Origin: Eudromia elegans
Taxonomy: Eukaryota > Chordata > Aves > Tinamiformes > Tinamidae
NCBI GenBank assembly: GCA_003342815.1
Contig: PTEX01000138.1
Span: 1,913,456-1,977,455, forward strand
Length of the DNA: 64,000 nucleotides
Reading direction: 5' to 3'
Of the stretch, positions 62,491 through 64,000 are shown in pieces. Position numbers and translations under genes: made by a program. The notes below the pieces were generated by a model. It saw only the letters and a program-made list of their open reading frames with translations, searched no databases and was not told the DNA's origin. Positions within the stretch are counted from its first letter, which is position 1. Each line of letters opens with the position of its first letter.

Positions 62491-64000
62491 ATCTCTTGCG
62501 CTAAGGGTTAGTACACTGTTGTGTAGTTTGGATTCAGCTGTAGCTTTACCAGAAATTGTGTGCGGAGCACATGTGCAAGTTCACCAAAGAGACTGGGATT
62601 TTGTGGCCTGAAGTCATTTTCTTAAATATAAACAATAAACTGTCCAGTTTTATAAAAGCATGCTTGCCACATCACGCACTGTCAGAGCCCTTCATGTGGA
62701 GTCTTCTTTGTGACAAAGCTTCCTTTTTTCTCCCCTTTTTGATTACAGAGAACGGAGGGGCAGAGAAAAAAAAGTTTGGGTAGTGATTCAGCTGTTCTCG
62801 CAGCGCGCTGTAAACAGATTTTCCAACGTTTAATCGCAGTGGGGCAGGCAGAAGCGTGTGGCAGGGTGTCCTTCAGTGTGTTGAGCTGTCACCCTCCGGG
62901 GCGCAGCTCATGAGTCGGGACATGTGGGCTGCTGATGCTGGTGAGTCAGGAGCTTCCCCTGTCCCACAGTGCCTCATTCTTGTGGCTTGCTCACCATGCC
63001 TCTTTCCTTTTCATCCTGGGGCGAAGCCAGGCAAGTGCTACAGGGTTAGCCAAAATGCAAGTTATCTCCGGTGAGAGCCCCCTTATGAAACAGAAGATTG
63101 AAAATCAGTGCCCTTCTCTTCTGTTTCCCTTCAGCTTTTTAAGTGAGAGGATCTGTATTTCCTACTGCTAAAAGAAAGATACGGTCCCAGAAGAGGGACC
63201 ACTGAGGTACATTTATCATCAGGCTTAGTATATATTCCGTGCTGCCACTTGCTGGCTGACACTGACACCTGGCAAGGCTGCCATGGATGTCCAGGATTAG
63301 AGCTCAGCAGCTGCATCTGCAGCGTGCAGCCATAGCTCTGATCTGGAGAACACTGGCAGATCAAAGTGGGAAGCAGACACCGACCAGGAAAAAATTAACA
63401 AAAGCCATGGGTAAGACAAGTGAAAGAGAAGCATAAAGTCCTACCAAAAGGTTATTTATGTCTTCAGCCTCGCTTCAAAGTGTTGTGGTGACGGACGACT
63501 CTTAGGATACCTTTTACTGCTTACTGAGCTTGTGCACGGTGTGACTGTGGGCATGAGTGCTGTGGCTTGGACAACATTTGTAATGACATGTTCTGTGCGA
63601 TAGCTGGAAGAGATTTTGTGCATCTCTGCTATCCTTGAAGCTATAAATACTTAAATTTCCCTGACTGCAGCAGGGACAGTGTTAAACCCCAGCTAAGCAC
63701 TGATGAGAACCCTGTTTTCAAAACTTTTTGTTTACTATAATGACCCCATTGGTATCATGGGTGATGGGGAAAAAAAAAAAGTAAAAATGAATCTATATCT
63801 CTTCTTTCTCCTCATGCTTGTCCATGAAGACCTTGTTGAGGAAAGGTTGGCTCTGATGCTAGGATTTTTAAGAACAATAGATGCGAAGGTTACTTCTGAG
63901 AAACTCAAAAGTCAGAGTTTGAACATGTATTTTGGAGCTGCTTTACCCTATATTTGAATGCTTAAATCTCCCAGTATGAGAGTCTTAAAAAAAACCGTAT

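Larger units (their letters stand above)
40917..64000 (+). other. WWTR1: WWTR1 intron 1 (partial, at least 23 kb)
   Basis: I searched for the next exon (HIEKITTWQDPRK) and did not find it, so the window ends inside the intron. The human counterpart is also very long. Contents: a GC-rich first 0.7 kb, direct repeats at 41865-41917 and 53039-53084, the N gap, a CR1 copy at 51250-51682, an inverted repeat at 48358-48387, and GC-rich patches at 55500-55860, 61360-61760 and 62160-62490. A 157-codon minus frame at 57493-57966 is listed separately. The rest is AT-rich, with poly(T) and poly(A) runs and no recognised genes. Confidence 0.8.

Noticed and set aside
43000-64000. WWTR1 exon 2 searched for
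   Set aside because: No HIEKITTWQDPRK-like segment with an acceptor was seen; the intron extends past the window.

Overview
The window is a bird-like vertebrate nuclear segment. The case for a bird is the CR1 retrotransposon 3' ends carrying the typical tail sequence (GATTCTGTGATTCTG), the small introns and compact intergenic gaps, the GC-rich promoter islands in an otherwise AT-rich background, and the gene order. One short N gap (45126-45150) shows it is a draft assembly.

Layout. Left third (1 to about 23.94 kb), minus strand: RNF13, a PA-TM-RING ubiquitin ligase. Seven coding exons lie in the window and encode residues 1-233 plus the first base of codon 234: signal peptide, PA domain, transmembrane helix and basic juxtamembrane stretch. 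The RING and C-terminal exons must lie left of position 1. Its noncoding first exon and CpG-island promoter are at about 23.45-24.33 kb. Middle: a roughly 4 kb gap holding a 25-bp minisatellite, a CR1 tail and a probable LTR fossil, then COMMD2 on the plus strand (28357-30925), complete in five coding exons with a 198-residue product. Next, about 9 kb of intergenic DNA holds another CR1 copy, a hairpin and an unexplained coding-like exon on the minus strand at 36.3-36.5 kb. Right third: WWTR1 (TAZ) on the plus strand. Only the first coding exon (40498-40916) is present. It includes the TEAD-binding region, three HxRxxS phosphosites and the first half of the WW domain. From 40917 to the window end I see only intron 1.

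The order RNF13 (minus), COMMD2 (plus), WWTR1 (plus) matches the human 3q25 block in inverted orientation, except that ANKUB1, which lies between RNF13 and COMMD2 in mammals, is not visible. The three genes act in different processes: endolysosomal ubiquitination, Commander-dependent endosomal sorting, and Hippo transcriptional output. They are neighbours by conserved synteny, not by known function. I find no tRNA, rRNA or CRISPR feature, and no intact mobile element. The best leads for something undescribed are the orphan minus-strand exon near 36.4 kb, a 157-codon minus-strand reading frame inside WWTR1 intron 1 (57.5-58.0 kb), and the promoter-proximal minisatellites.
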